Source: Cyclobacteriaceae bacterium (GTDB taxonomy: Bacteria > Bacteroidota > Bacteroidia > Cytophagales > Cyclobacteriaceae). Taken from it: DNA of 55,500 bases. The DNA lies in contig JANQKF010000011.1 of the NCBI GenBank assembly GCA_028281285.1, positions 1 to 55,500 on the forward strand, in the 5' to 3' direction. Position numbers and translations under genes: made by a program. Of this stretch, positions 35,953 to 44,914 are shown one piece after another (the stretch's first letter is position 1; every line of letters starts with the position of its first letter). The notes below the pieces were generated by a model. That model saw nothing but the letters and a program-made list of their open reading frames with translations, was not told where the DNA came from and made no database searches.

Positions 35953-37197
35953 ATGCCAATTCCTCAAAGATATATCAAAAACTATTTCAGGCGGTTCGCA
36001 GACCGGAATCCTTTGATTGATACTCCAATTAATCCGCTATGCAAAATCATCATAGTCATTCCATGCTTTAATGAGCCCAATCTCATTGAAACGCTTGACT
36101 CTCTTTTCCACTGCCATTCACCGGAATGTGAATATGAGGTAATCATTGTGGTAAATCAATCGACTAAAATTGATAAGGCCATCACTGAAGCCAACCAAAA
36201 AACAATTAAGGACTTCGAGGCATGGAATGCCAAGAGAGGAATGCATAATCCATTTTACCTAATCAAAGCTTTGGACCTACCACACAAAACGGCCGGAGTC
36301 GGGTTGGCTAGAAAAATAGGAATGGATGAGGCTCTGAGAAGGTTTGAATCCATTGATGAGAATGGTGCTATAGCCTGCCTTGATGCAGACTGCACAGTTT
36401 CTGAGAACTATCTCAGATCAATTGAAGATGAATTCTGCAATTCTGATGCAGGCATTGGACATATGAGGTATGAGCATCCATTTGAACTCGAAAAAGACAA
36501 ACAGCTTCGAGAAGGAATTATCAATTACGAACTGTTTTTGAGGTATTATGTGGAGGGGTTGCGGCAAGCAAGATTCCCGAATGCCATCCATACGGTAGGT
36601 TCGTGCATGTTGGTAAAAGCGGCTGTCTATGCCAAACACGGTGGAATGAATAAACGAAAAGCCGGAGAAGACTTTTACTTCTTGCATAAGATTGTCCCCC
36701 ATGAAGAACATATCACTGTCAATGGCGGAATGGTATTTCCCTCTTGCCGCACTTCCGATAGAGTGCCATTTGGAACAGGTAAGGCACAGCAAAACTGGTT
36801 AAATCAGAGGAGTCAAAAGTATATGACTTATGATCCTCTGATTTTCCAGGGTTTAAGGACATTCAATGTTTCCCTGAAAGAACTTTTTAATCAGTCCATT
36901 GAAGAATGGCTCAAGAATAAGCCCGAACCGATTCAACGATTCTTAATAGAGCTCAACTATTCAGAGAAAATCAATTCAATCAAATCTAACTCAAAGACGG
37001 TCGAGCAGTTCAGAAGTCAATTCTATGTTTGGTTCGATGGTTTTTTATGCATGAAGTATGTTCATTTTGTCAGGGACAGATTCTATCCAAATATCCCACT
37101 AATAACTGCTTGCCAGAAGTTAAAACTGTCGAATTCTAACGATCCAAAAACTGTGCTCGAGACACTTCGATTGATTGTAGAGTCAGACGACTTATAG
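35953..37197 (+). CDS. Family 2 glycosyltransferase
   Basis: A 414-residue GT-A fold enzyme without TM helices. The nucleotide-binding start is KIIIVIPCFNEPNLIETLDS (31-50), and the metal-binding DxD is Asp144-Ala-Asp146 (ACLDADCTV). A later block (MNKRKAGEDFYFLHKIV) resembles the ED-containing acceptor site. It would add a sugar from a nucleotide donor to an unknown acceptor. It starts 47 bases from the divergent miaE gene. Confidence 0.85.
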   Translation: MPIPQRYIKNYFRRFADRNPLIDTPINPLCKIIIVIPCFNEPNLIETLDSLFHCHSPECEYEVIIVVNQSTKIDKAITEANQKTIKDFEAWNAKRGMHNPFYLIKALDLPHKTAGVGLARKIGMDEALRRFESIDENGAIACLDADCTVSENYLRSIEDEFCNSDAGIGHMRYEHPFELEKDKQLREGIINYELFLRYYVEGLRQARFPNAIHTVGSCMLVKAAVYAKHGGMNKRKAGEDFYFLHKIVPHEEHITVNGGMVFPSCRTSDRVPFGTGKAQQNWLNQRSQKYMTYDPLIFQGLRTFNVSLKELFNQSIEEWLKNKPEPIQRFLIELNYSEKINSIKSNSKTVEQFRSQFYVWFDGFLCMKYVHFVRDRFYPNIPLITACQKLKLSNSNDPKTVLETLRLIVESDDL

Positions 37198-37290
37198 TCT
37201 CTAATGTGTTTTGGTTCCCGGTAAACGTTGTTGGAGCTGTCAGGTACTTTCTTCTTTTGAAGACCAATCTGTTTGTTCGCTGATCTTGGA

Positions 37291-37319
37291 TTGGTTGTTT
37301 AAATACATAAATATCTTTT
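37291..37319 (+). promoter_or_regulatory. Candidate promoter of the cysteine-peptide cassette
   Basis: TTG (37291-37293), an 18-base spacer and TATCTTTT (37312-37319) resemble the Bacteroidota -33/-7 pair with one mismatch in the -7 box. Transcription would begin near 37325. Confidence 0.4.
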
Positions 37320-37320
37320 T

Positions 37321-37417
37321 TACATTAAAAATATAATTATTTTAATTAATTATTCATTTAATTAATTTTAATTCATTTATATTTAATTTATATAAATATT
37401 TATTTAAAGCTAATATT
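37321..37417 (+). promoter_or_regulatory. Extremely AT-rich leader before the peptide gene
   Basis: Only five G or C bases occur in these 97 positions, with several repeats of the type TTAATTAATT. It would form the 5' UTR of the peptide gene. Unstructured AT-rich leaders go with efficient translation in Bacteroidota, which lack strong Shine-Dalgarno sites. Confidence 0.5.
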
Positions 37418-37684
37418 ATGAAAAGAAAAAGCATTTTACAGGTATCTTTGATTGCGGCTTTAGTACTAGGTACAGCCTTCAATTTGAGTACAGGAATGAC
37501 ATTTAAGAGCATGGAAATGTTTGAGGAAGAATTCTATCAATCTACAGTTCCATGTAAAGACACAGAGAATTCAGGCTCTGGTACCCTTCGAGCCAGAATT
37601 TGTGGTGGAGATTGTGACTGGGACGATTACAAACTTCCCGCTACGGATGGTACGTGTATTATTGACGACCCGGTAATTGAATAA
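37418..37684 (+). CDS. Short exported four-cysteine peptide (NVEALA-like by context)
   Basis: An 88-residue precursor with a leader (KRKS then a hydrophobic stretch to about 22) and a mature acidic part with four cysteines (Cys46, 62, 66 and 80) around a Gly/Ser-rich centre. Size, leader and position before a beta-propeller lipoprotein recall the NVEALA peptides of Bacteroidales, though the literal NVEALA motif is absent; MEMFEEEF stands in the corresponding place. An AT-rich leader before it and a strong hairpin terminator just after it suggest an abundant short mRNA. A role as a secreted signal, toxin or structural peptide is unproven. Confidence 0.7.
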   Translation: MKRKSILQVSLIAALVLGTAFNLSTGMTFKSMEMFEEEFYQSTVPCKDTENSGSGTLRARICGGDCDWDDYKLPATDGTCIIDDPVIE

Positions 37685-37695
37685 TTTAGATTACG

Positions 37696-37734
37696 CTTAG
37701 GCCGGACGGCTTAACATCCGGCCTAAGGATTTTT
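37696..37734 (+). terminator. Strong intrinsic terminator/attenuator between peptide and propeller genes
   Basis: A perfect 11-bp stem (CTTAGGCCGGA 37696-37706; TCCGGCCTAAG 37717-37727), 10-base loop, followed by five T (37730-37734). It would end most transcripts after the peptide gene and allow low read-through into the next two genes. Confidence 0.85.
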
Positions 37735-37760
37735 AGGATCTAACCCAATACTTGAGATTT

Positions 37761-38801
37761 ATGAAAAGCTTATCGAGATTAACTTTAGCCTTTATCGCCT
37801 TTGCATTTTTTAGTTGCGATAAAAGTGAACCCTCACTGTTTCCAAAAGCCATCGACCTATTTGGAACCCCAGTTCAAGAAATCTCTGTCCATACCAGCGG
37901 AAACGTCAATCTTTGTGTAGCCGACACCTTTTTGATCGTTCAAAAAAAGGAGGCCAAAATGATCCAGATTTATAGCACCAACTCACATGCCCTACTTGCT
38001 GAGTTGGGAGATAGGGGCAGAGGCCCTAAGGAAATGGAAGGGCCCTCTTTGATGAAGCAGATAGCATTTGACAGTACCAACAACTCCCCTGTGGTCAAAG
38101 TGTATGATTTTAAGAGAAAGCGACTTAACACGATTAATATTCTTGATGCCATCAATGGCTCTGGAATACAGATTCAGGAAACGCTGCCAGGACGAACTCG
38201 ATATCTACCTTATTTTTTCTTCAAGGACGATGATTTTTATTTGGCATCCCCGGAAGCTGGTGGTCGTTTCGTCATTTATAATTATAAAACATCTGAGACA
38301 AAAACTATTCCCTATTTACCCAAATTAGACTTTGCTGTTCCATTCGAGGCCAGACCAATAGTTTACCGATCAGCAGCATTCGTGGATACTGAAAAAGAAC
38401 TAATAGTATCAGCTCCTCTCTTTCTGGGTGAACTTAATATTTTTGATCTTCAGGGGAACCTAAAGCACTCAACCATATTTGAAGACAGGAATAAATTTGA
38501 AGTTGAACTTAGTGCAGGGTCATCTTCAATGAAGAATACCCGCTATCAAATTGTAGATATTGATGTCAAGAATGATCTAATCTATGCTCTCAACTATAAC
38601 AACAGCATCGTAGATTTTTACGAAGACAGAAAAGATAGAGTTAAGGTACAGGTTTTCAATTGGGAGGGAGACCCTTCCGTGGAATATTCACTAGATGATC
38701 GATTAATCACCTCATTTGCCATTGACGAAATTCATAACCGTGTCTATGCCTATTGTCCTGATGAGGAAACGAGTAATATTATTGTATACCCCATAAAGTA
38801 A
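37761..38801 (+). CDS. Six-bladed beta-propeller lipoprotein (TolB-like, BF3164-type)
   Basis: A 346-residue lipoprotein (lipobox FFSC, Cys19) with repeated four-stranded blades of the 6-bladed propeller type, including the conserved GDRGRGPKEMEGP turn seen in Bacteroidota BF3164/TolB-like lipoproteins that often sit beside NVEALA peptides. I chose the ATG at 37761 over an in-frame TTG at 37752, because it gives a clean lipoprotein signal. It would sit in the periplasm or outer membrane. Co-location with the cysteine peptide suggests it senses, exports or binds the peptide; this is inference. Confidence 0.8.
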   Translation: MKSLSRLTLAFIAFAFFSCDKSEPSLFPKAIDLFGTPVQEISVHTSGNVNLCVADTFLIVQKKEAKMIQIYSTNSHALLAELGDRGRGPKEMEGPSLMKQIAFDSTNNSPVVKVYDFKRKRLNTINILDAINGSGIQIQETLPGRTRYLPYFFFKDDDFYLASPEAGGRFVIYNYKTSETKTIPYLPKLDFAVPFEARPIVYRSAAFVDTEKELIVSAPLFLGELNIFDLQGNLKHSTIFEDRNKFEVELSAGSSSMKNTRYQIVDIDVKNDLIYALNYNNSIVDFYEDRKDRVKVQVFNWEGDPSVEYSLDDRLITSFAIDEIHNRVYAYCPDEETSNIIVYPIK

Positions 38802-38832
38802 GACGGCAGATGAACTCCAAACGATTCAGGAC

Positions 38833-39360
38833 ATGAAAATGAAAATAATATTAGCCGTGGGAACGACATTGTTCATTTCATCCACCTTGCTAAACCTCTA
38901 TTACAGTAATAAATTCAGCAAAGGACAGGAAGTGGCAAGGCTTGAGTACAGGGATTTGGTCATTGAAACTGCTTATTTGCAACGCTGCCTAGAGTACAAG
39001 GTCAACATATCCAACCGTAAACTATCGCCAAATCCAGAAAATGATCTTCTTGTTTATTACTCCGGTAATTCCTGCTATAGCTGTTTGGAGAGGTTACTTC
39101 AGCTACTTTATGAGGAGTTCAAGGTTTTTGAAAGAGTACAAATTATTGTTGACGACAGTTCAAAACTGCATTCAGTTGAAGGTTATACCGATGTCTTTTC
39201 GCAGCCTTACAATTACTCACTCGATTCGTTGAGTCTTTTAGATGATTTGAACGATGTACTTGTCCTTAAACTTGAGAATACTCGAATAAAATCTGTGTTA
39301 GAATTCCGACCGGAAGAAGAGAAAATTTTCAAAAAGTACTTTGCCGAACACTATCTTTGA
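38833..39360 (+). CDS. Membrane-anchored thioredoxin-like CxxC protein
   Basis: A 175-residue protein with an N-terminal TM helix (about 5-22) and a periplasmic domain containing LLVYYSGNSCYSCLERLL, a thioredoxin-like strand-CxxC-helix with Cys81 and Cys84. The rest (VQIIVDDSS, DVLVLKLENTRIKSV) fits a truncated thioredoxin fold; the typical cis-Pro loop is not obvious. It lies 31 bases after the propeller gene, so the two share a transcript. A partner role in forming or reducing disulfides of the four-cysteine peptide is attractive but unproven. Confidence 0.7.
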   Translation: MKMKIILAVGTTLFISSTLLNLYYSNKFSKGQEVARLEYRDLVIETAYLQRCLEYKVNISNRKLSPNPENDLLVYYSGNSCYSCLERLLQLLYEEFKVFERVQIIVDDSSKLHSVEGYTDVFSQPYNYSLDSLSLLDDLNDVLVLKLENTRIKSVLEFRPEEEKIFKKYFAEHYL

Positions 39361-39642
39361 TCAACCAGGTAGTTTTCAAAACCTCATTCATTCCCCATAT
39401 AGCTGAGTCAGAAAATATTGCCATCGACCCTACTATACGATTTTGAAGGTTTATCTCATTCGGTTTTCATACAGAGTGCCATTCGCAACTGGCAAGGAAC
39501 AACAAGGTTGGAATGACAATTGAACTATCCAATGTTAAGGTCAACCAATTTTTTCCAGCCCATGGACCACTGGCAAGATTTCATTTCTGAAGTTGGAAAT
39601 CAAAATTGTACTTTAGAATCTCACGCATCAACCGAAACTAAA

Positions 39643-42600
39643 ATGAAGCAACGTTTCCTGTATCTATTTATCACCCTCCTAGTTACCAGTTCTACATGTT
39701 TTGCTCAGCAGTTGGACATGAGCATTATGAATGATATTCAACCACGAAGCATTGGCCCGGCTGGTGCCAGCGGAAGAGTAACAGCGATTGATGTAATCAA
39801 TGATAATCCTGATATAATCTATGTTGGAACTGCTGCCGGTGGACTTTGGAAATCAGAAAATGGCGGTTCTACCTGGGAAGTGGTCTTTGATGAGGGTAAG
39901 TCGGCATCAATCGGATCAATAGCGATTAATCAGGGTAATCCTAATGAAATTTGGGTAGGTACCGGAGAAGGCAACCCCAGAAATAGCATGAACAATGGTG
40001 CAGGAATTTACAAGACCATGGATGGAGGTGAAACTTGGGAATTCCTAGGACTTGAAAAGACCAACGGTATTCACAGAATTGTTCTTCATCCAGAGAATTC
40101 GAAAATAGCCATTGTTGCTGCTACAGGAACTCCTTGGGGAGAAAACCCTGAACGTGGCATCTACAAGACCAATGATGGTGGTCAGAGTTGGGAAAAGACC
40201 TTGTACGTGGACGAAAAAACCGGAGCAGCTGACCTTGTAGTTGACCCTACAAATCCCAACAAACTCATCGCTGCACTATGGGAACACAGAAGATGGCCTT
40301 GGTTCTTTAAATCAGGCGGACCGGGATCAGGAATTTGGGTGAGCTATGATGCTGGTGATACCTGGGAAAGACGTACCAGTGAAGATGGTTTACCTAAAGG
40401 AGACCTGGGAAGAATTGGCTTGGCAATCGCGCCTTCGATGCCCAACCGAGTTTACGCCTATATAGAGTCTGCAAGCAATGCTGTTTATCGATCGGATGAT
40501 GGTGGAAGGAGTTGGACTCAGGCATCAAAAGCTAAGGATGCTGGCATAGGTGGTCGCCCATTCTACTATGCTGATATCTATGTTGACCCAAAAAATGAAA
40601 ATCGAATCTATAGTATCCATACAACAGTCACAGTTTCTGAAGATGCTGGAAAGACATGGTCTACTTATGTGGCTGGAAACAAAGTACATACTGACCACCA
40701 TGCATGGTGGATCCACCCAAATGATCCGGAATATATCATCAACGGGCATGATGGGGGATTGACAATTACCCGGGATAGAGGTAAAAAATGGCACTTTGTT
40801 GAAAGTCTGCCATTAACTCAATTCTATCACGTAAGGGTAGACAATGAGATTCCCTATAACGTCTATGGAGGAGCACAAGACAACGGCTCCTGGAGAGGGC
40901 CAAGCCAAACCTGGTTCAAAGGTGGCATCCGAAATTTTTATTGGCAACGGCTTAGTGTAGGTGATGGATTTGATATGATCCCTGATCCGCAAAACAATCG
41001 ATATGGATGGTCGATGGGCCAAGGCGGAAACCTCAACTACTATGATCGTATTTCAGGGTTGTTGGATAGAGTACAACCTACTCATCCTGACGGAGTCCCT
41101 TTACGATTTAATTGGAATGCTGGTATTGCCATTGACCCTCACGACAAGGCTGTGGCTTATTATGGCAGTCAATTCCTACACAAGACCAGGGATCATGGCA
41201 AAACTTGGGAGATCATTTCACCAGACCTTACTACCAACGATCCGGCCAAACAAGATTCCAAAACAGGAGGACTTACATTTGATAATACGCAAGCTGAAAA
41301 TCATACTACGATCATCAGCATAGCACCCAGCCCTGTCGAGGAAGGAATCATCTGGGTGGGTACTGATGATGGCAATGTTCAGGTGACCAGAGACGGTGGG
41401 CAAAACTGGCAGAATACTGTTAGTGCAATGAAAGGGCTTCCTGCTAATTCATGGATAGCTCAAATTCAACCATCAACTTACAATGCCGGAGAGGCATTTG
41501 TAACCATTGACAATCATAGAATGAACGATTGGACTCCTTATGTGTACCATACCAAGAACTTTGGCAGAAGTTGGACAAGGTTGGTCGATGAGAATGATAT
41601 GAGTGGTGCCACCCTCAGCTTTATTCAGGACCCTGAGAGTCCAAACCTGATGTTTACAGGAACTGAGTTTGGTCTTTGGGTGAGTATCGATGCAGGAAAA
41701 TCGTGGACACAATGGACAAATGGATACGGAAGTATTCCTACTCAGGATATGGTCATTCAGGAAAGAGAACGTGACCTTGTAATTGGCACATTCGGGCGTT
41801 CTTTCTGGATACTAGATGATATTACCTTCCTAAGAGAAATGGCATCTCAATCGGTTACCAATAAGCCCCTTCACTTGTTTGATGGACAGGACACTTATGC
41901 AGCGATGATCGGTGAATCAATTGGATACCGGGATGGAAAAGTGGGTGACGCTCTGTACGAGGCCGAAAACAAACCGTATGGCGCAATGATCACCTACTAC
42001 CTGCAATCCGGGGATGAAGAAGCCAATGACCTTTCCAAACAAGTCAAAATCGAGATTTCAAATAATAGCGGTGAAGTAATGCGGACGCTCTACAGAAAAG
42101 CAAAGGCAGGATTAAATCGTGTAAGTTGGAGATTGGAAAGAAATGGAATAAGAAATGCAGCAGCTCCAAAACCAACTAAAAGCAGACCTCCATCAGGAGG
42201 GTTTCAGGTAATGCCAGGAGAGTATTCAGTAAAGGTGAGCTATCTTGAAAATTCCGAAGAAACCTCGATTACTGTTCACCCTGACCCCAGACTGGAAGTG
42301 GAAAATCAAAAGATGATGGCCAAAGACGCAATGATCAAAGAGTTTATGAAAAGTCAGGAGGACGTTACCAATTTGGCCGACAGAATTCGGGAGGCCAAAG
42401 CCAATGTTAAGCTAATCAATGATCTGGCAAAATCTTCTGAAAATGGAAATAAGGATGAATTACTATCACAGGGGAAAGCAATAACCAAGGGACTGAATGA
42501 GCAGTATTACAAGATTATCAGTAAACCCGTCCAGGGGATTTACCGAGATCCTAAGATCATCACCAATATGATGTTCGGTGTTATGGGAAGAATGCAATCC

Positions 42601-42759
42601 ACCCAAGTGGAAGTTAGCGTCAATCAACGCACTGCATTGGATCAGTTCAAAGAAGCAGTTCAAAAAGTTCAGGATGAGATCAATACTTTTTTCAGCAATG
42701 ACTATGAACGGTACAGAGCGTTTGTAAAAGGAACCGGATTAAGCATATTCGATAATTAA
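39643..42759 (+). CDS. Secreted sortilin/BNR-repeat (Asp-box) beta-propeller protein
   Basis: A 1,038-residue secreted protein with a signal peptide (1-22, ending CFAQ). At least ten Asp-box motifs of the form SxDxGxTW are visible (for example SENGGSTWE, TMDGGETWE, TNDGGQSWE, SYDAGDTWE, SDDGGRSWT, SEDAGKTWS, TRDHGKTWE, TRDGGQNWQ, SIDAGKSWT), giving one or two large propellers, followed by an Ig-like region and a helical C-terminus (about 890-1030). I chose the ATG at 39643, because upstream in-frame codons from 39520 would bury the signal peptide. This family is widespread in Bacteroidota as 'VPS10/glycosyl hydrolase-like'; the catalytic role is unclear. The 282 bases before it hold nothing I can support. 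Confidence 0.85.
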   Translation: MKQRFLYLFITLLVTSSTCFAQQLDMSIMNDIQPRSIGPAGASGRVTAIDVINDNPDIIYVGTAAGGLWKSENGGSTWEVVFDEGKSASIGSIAINQGNPNEIWVGTGEGNPRNSMNNGAGIYKTMDGGETWEFLGLEKTNGIHRIVLHPENSKIAIVAATGTPWGENPERGIYKTNDGGQSWEKTLYVDEKTGAADLVVDPTNPNKLIAALWEHRRWPWFFKSGGPGSGIWVSYDAGDTWERRTSEDGLPKGDLGRIGLAIAPSMPNRVYAYIESASNAVYRSDDGGRSWTQASKAKDAGIGGRPFYYADIYVDPKNENRIYSIHTTVTVSEDAGKTWSTYVAGNKVHTDHHAWWIHPNDPEYIINGHDGGLTITRDRGKKWHFVESLPLTQFYHVRVDNEIPYNVYGGAQDNGSWRGPSQTWFKGGIRNFYWQRLSVGDGFDMIPDPQNNRYGWSMGQGGNLNYYDRISGLLDRVQPTHPDGVPLRFNWNAGIAIDPHDKAVAYYGSQFLHKTRDHGKTWEIISPDLTTNDPAKQDSKTGGLTFDNTQAENHTTIISIAPSPVEEGIIWVGTDDGNVQVTRDGGQNWQNTVSAMKGLPANSWIAQIQPSTYNAGEAFVTIDNHRMNDWTPYVYHTKNFGRSWTRLVDENDMSGATLSFIQDPESPNLMFTGTEFGLWVSIDAGKSWTQWTNGYGSIPTQDMVIQERERDLVIGTFGRSFWILDDITFLREMASQSVTNKPLHLFDGQDTYAAMIGESIGYRDGKVGDALYEAENKPYGAMITYYLQSGDEEANDLSKQVKIEISNNSGEVMRTLYRKAKAGLNRVSWRLERNGIRNAAAPKPTKSRPPSGGFQVMPGEYSVKVSYLENSEETSITVHPDPRLEVENQKMMAKDAMIKEFMKSQEDVTNLADRIREAKANVKLINDLAKSSENGNKDELLSQGKAITKGLNEQYYKIISKPVQGIYRDPKIITNMMFGVMGRMQSTQVEVSVNQRTALDQFKEAVQKVQDEINTFFSNDYERYRAFVKGTGLSIFDN

Positions 42760-42889
42760 AGACACGGAGATAAGCATAATACAGGCGATTTAGCCTATCT
42801 GGTTCCGGATATTGCCAAAATGTCACACCATATGGCTTGGTATAGCTTTTGTCAAGACTGTCTCAGATTAAAAAACTGACAGAATAGCT

Positions 42890-44782
42890 ATGCAAGAGAA
42901 AGGAACTATTTCAATTCATACCGAGAACATCTTCCCTATCATTAAGAAGTTCTTGTACTCTGATCACGAGATATTTCTTAGGGAGTTGGTGGCCAACGCA
43001 GTGGATGCCACACAGAAGATTAAGCGACTTTCGTCTTTAGGGGAATATACAGGGGATCTGGGTGAGACCCGTGTTGAAGTCGACTTTAACGAAAAGAAAA
43101 AGACAATTACCATAAGCGACCGAGGAATCGGAATGACCGCTGAGGAAATCAAAAAATACATCAATCAAATTGCCTTCTCTGGCGCTACCGAGTTCGTGGA
43201 AAAATTCAAAGATGCTCAAGATGCCAAAGAGATTATCGGAAAATTCGGACTTGGTTTCTACTCGGCATTTATGGTGGCCGACAAAGTGGAAATTGACACA
43301 CTTTCTTACCAGGATGGTGCTGAGCCGGCACACTGGATTTGTGATGGAAGCACTGAGTTCGAAATAAAAGAAGGAAAACGCAAAGAAAGAGGAACCACAA
43401 TTACCCTGCACATCAATGAAGATTCCAAAGAGTTTTTAGCACAATCAAGAATTCAGGGCATCCTTGACAAGTACGCCAAATTCCTTCCAATTGAGATCAT
43501 GTTTGGACAGAAAGATAAATCTGTCGAAGATGGTGAAGATAAGGAGGGTAATAAAAAATGGAAGACGATCAAAGAGGACAATATTATTAACAACACTGCT
43601 CCTCTTTGGACAAAGTCACCTTCCGACCTAAAGGATGAAGACTACCTTGCTTTTTATAAAGAGTTATACCCGTTCTCGGAAGATCCGTTGTTCTGGATTC
43701 ATTTGAATGTGGATTATCCTTTTGAGCTTACCGGTATCCTCTACTTCCCAAAAATCAAAAATGACTTCGAGCTTCAAAAGAACAAGATTCAGCTCTATTC
43801 AAGGCAGGTATTCATCACCGATGAAGTCAAAGATGTTGTTCCGGAATTTTTGATGCTCCTACATGGTGTTATTGATTCTCCGGACATCCCTCTGAACGTT
43901 TCCAGGAGCTATTTGCAGTCTGATGGAAATGTCAAGAAAATCAATTCTTACATCACCAAAAAGGTGGCGGAGAAATTAGGGCAACTTTTTAAAAAGGAAA
44001 GGGAATCGTACGAAAGCAAATGGGATGATATCGGATTGTTTGTGAAGTACGGAATGATCTCGGAAGAGAAATTCTATGAAAAGGCCAAGGATTTCGCACT
44101 AGTGAAAAACACTTCGGATAAATACTTCACTTTGGAGGAGTACGAAAAGCACATTGAAACTAATCAGACCGATAAGGACCAAAACAAAGTGTGGCTCTAT
44201 GCTAATGAAGTTGATCAACAGGACGCATTCATTACCGCTGCAAATGACAAAGGCTATGATGTAGTGGTGTTCGATTCTCCTATTGATAGTCATTTTGTCA
44301 ATCATATGGAGCAAAAGCTTGAAAAAACTCAAATCAAAAGAGTCGATTCTGAGAACGCTGACAAGCTAATTGACAAGGATGAACAAAAAGAACTTGTACT
44401 GTCTGAAGAGGAAAAAGAGACAGTCAAAGGTATTTTCGAATCTGCCATTGATGATAAGAATTTCACCGTAGCTATCGAAGCACTCGCTCCAGAAGACGCC
44501 CCTGTGACGGTGACCATGCCGGAGTTTATGAGAAGAATGAAAGACATGCAGGCTACAGGTGGAGGCGGATTCAATATGTTTGGATCCATGCCTGACAACT
44601 ACAATGTTACTGTCAATGGTAATCATAAATTAGCCGCGAAAATTCTCAAGTCGAGAGGTGAAGAAAGAAAGAAAGGATTTGCCAAGCAGGCATTTCATTT
44701 GGCTTTGTTGTCCCAAGGCCTTTTAACGGGCAAGGACTTGACCGAGTTCATAAAACGCAGCTCTGATATTTTGACTGAGTAA
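42890..44782 (+). CDS. htpG: Molecular chaperone HtpG (Hsp90)
   Basis: A 630-residue Hsp90. The ATP-binding domain shows EIFLRELVANAVDA, DRGIGMT, GKFGLGFYSAFMVA and GTTITLHI; the middle domain shows LYSRQVFI and PLNVSRSYLQ; the dimerisation domain is at the C-terminus, without the MEEVD tail of eukaryotic forms. All usual motifs are intact. It is transcribed alone and is followed by an intrinsic terminator. Confidence 0.97.
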   Translation: MQEKGTISIHTENIFPIIKKFLYSDHEIFLRELVANAVDATQKIKRLSSLGEYTGDLGETRVEVDFNEKKKTITISDRGIGMTAEEIKKYINQIAFSGATEFVEKFKDAQDAKEIIGKFGLGFYSAFMVADKVEIDTLSYQDGAEPAHWICDGSTEFEIKEGKRKERGTTITLHINEDSKEFLAQSRIQGILDKYAKFLPIEIMFGQKDKSVEDGEDKEGNKKWKTIKEDNIINNTAPLWTKSPSDLKDEDYLAFYKELYPFSEDPLFWIHLNVDYPFELTGILYFPKIKNDFELQKNKIQLYSRQVFITDEVKDVVPEFLMLLHGVIDSPDIPLNVSRSYLQSDGNVKKINSYITKKVAEKLGQLFKKERESYESKWDDIGLFVKYGMISEEKFYEKAKDFALVKNTSDKYFTLEEYEKHIETNQTDKDQNKVWLYANEVDQQDAFITAANDKGYDVVVFDSPIDSHFVNHMEQKLEKTQIKRVDSENADKLIDKDEQKELVLSEEEKETVKGIFESAIDDKNFTVAIEALAPEDAPVTVTMPEFMRRMKDMQATGGGGFNMFGSMPDNYNVTVNGNHKLAAKILKSRGEERKKGFAKQAFHLALLSQGLLTGKDLTEFIKRSSDILTE

Positions 44783-44803
44783 AATCAGATCTCCAGAAAA
44801 AGG

Positions 44804-44825
44804 CCCGCTATTTGCGGGTTTTTTT
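44804..44825 (+). terminator. Intrinsic terminator after htpG
   Basis: Stem CCCGC/GCGGG (44804-44808, 44814-44818), 5-base loop, followed by seven T (44819-44825) and preceded by an A run. Confidence 0.85.
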
Positions 44826-44914
44826 GTGCGATTCAATAATGGTTTTGGCATTAAAACAATTCAATTAGCACAGAAGTTGATTTAACTAATGACAGCTACC
44901 CGAAAAATCTCTCT

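Noticed and set aside
39520-39642. In-frame N-terminal extension of the sortilin/BNR protein.
   Set aside because: It would put 41 polar residues before a clean signal peptide; ATG at 39643 is the better start.
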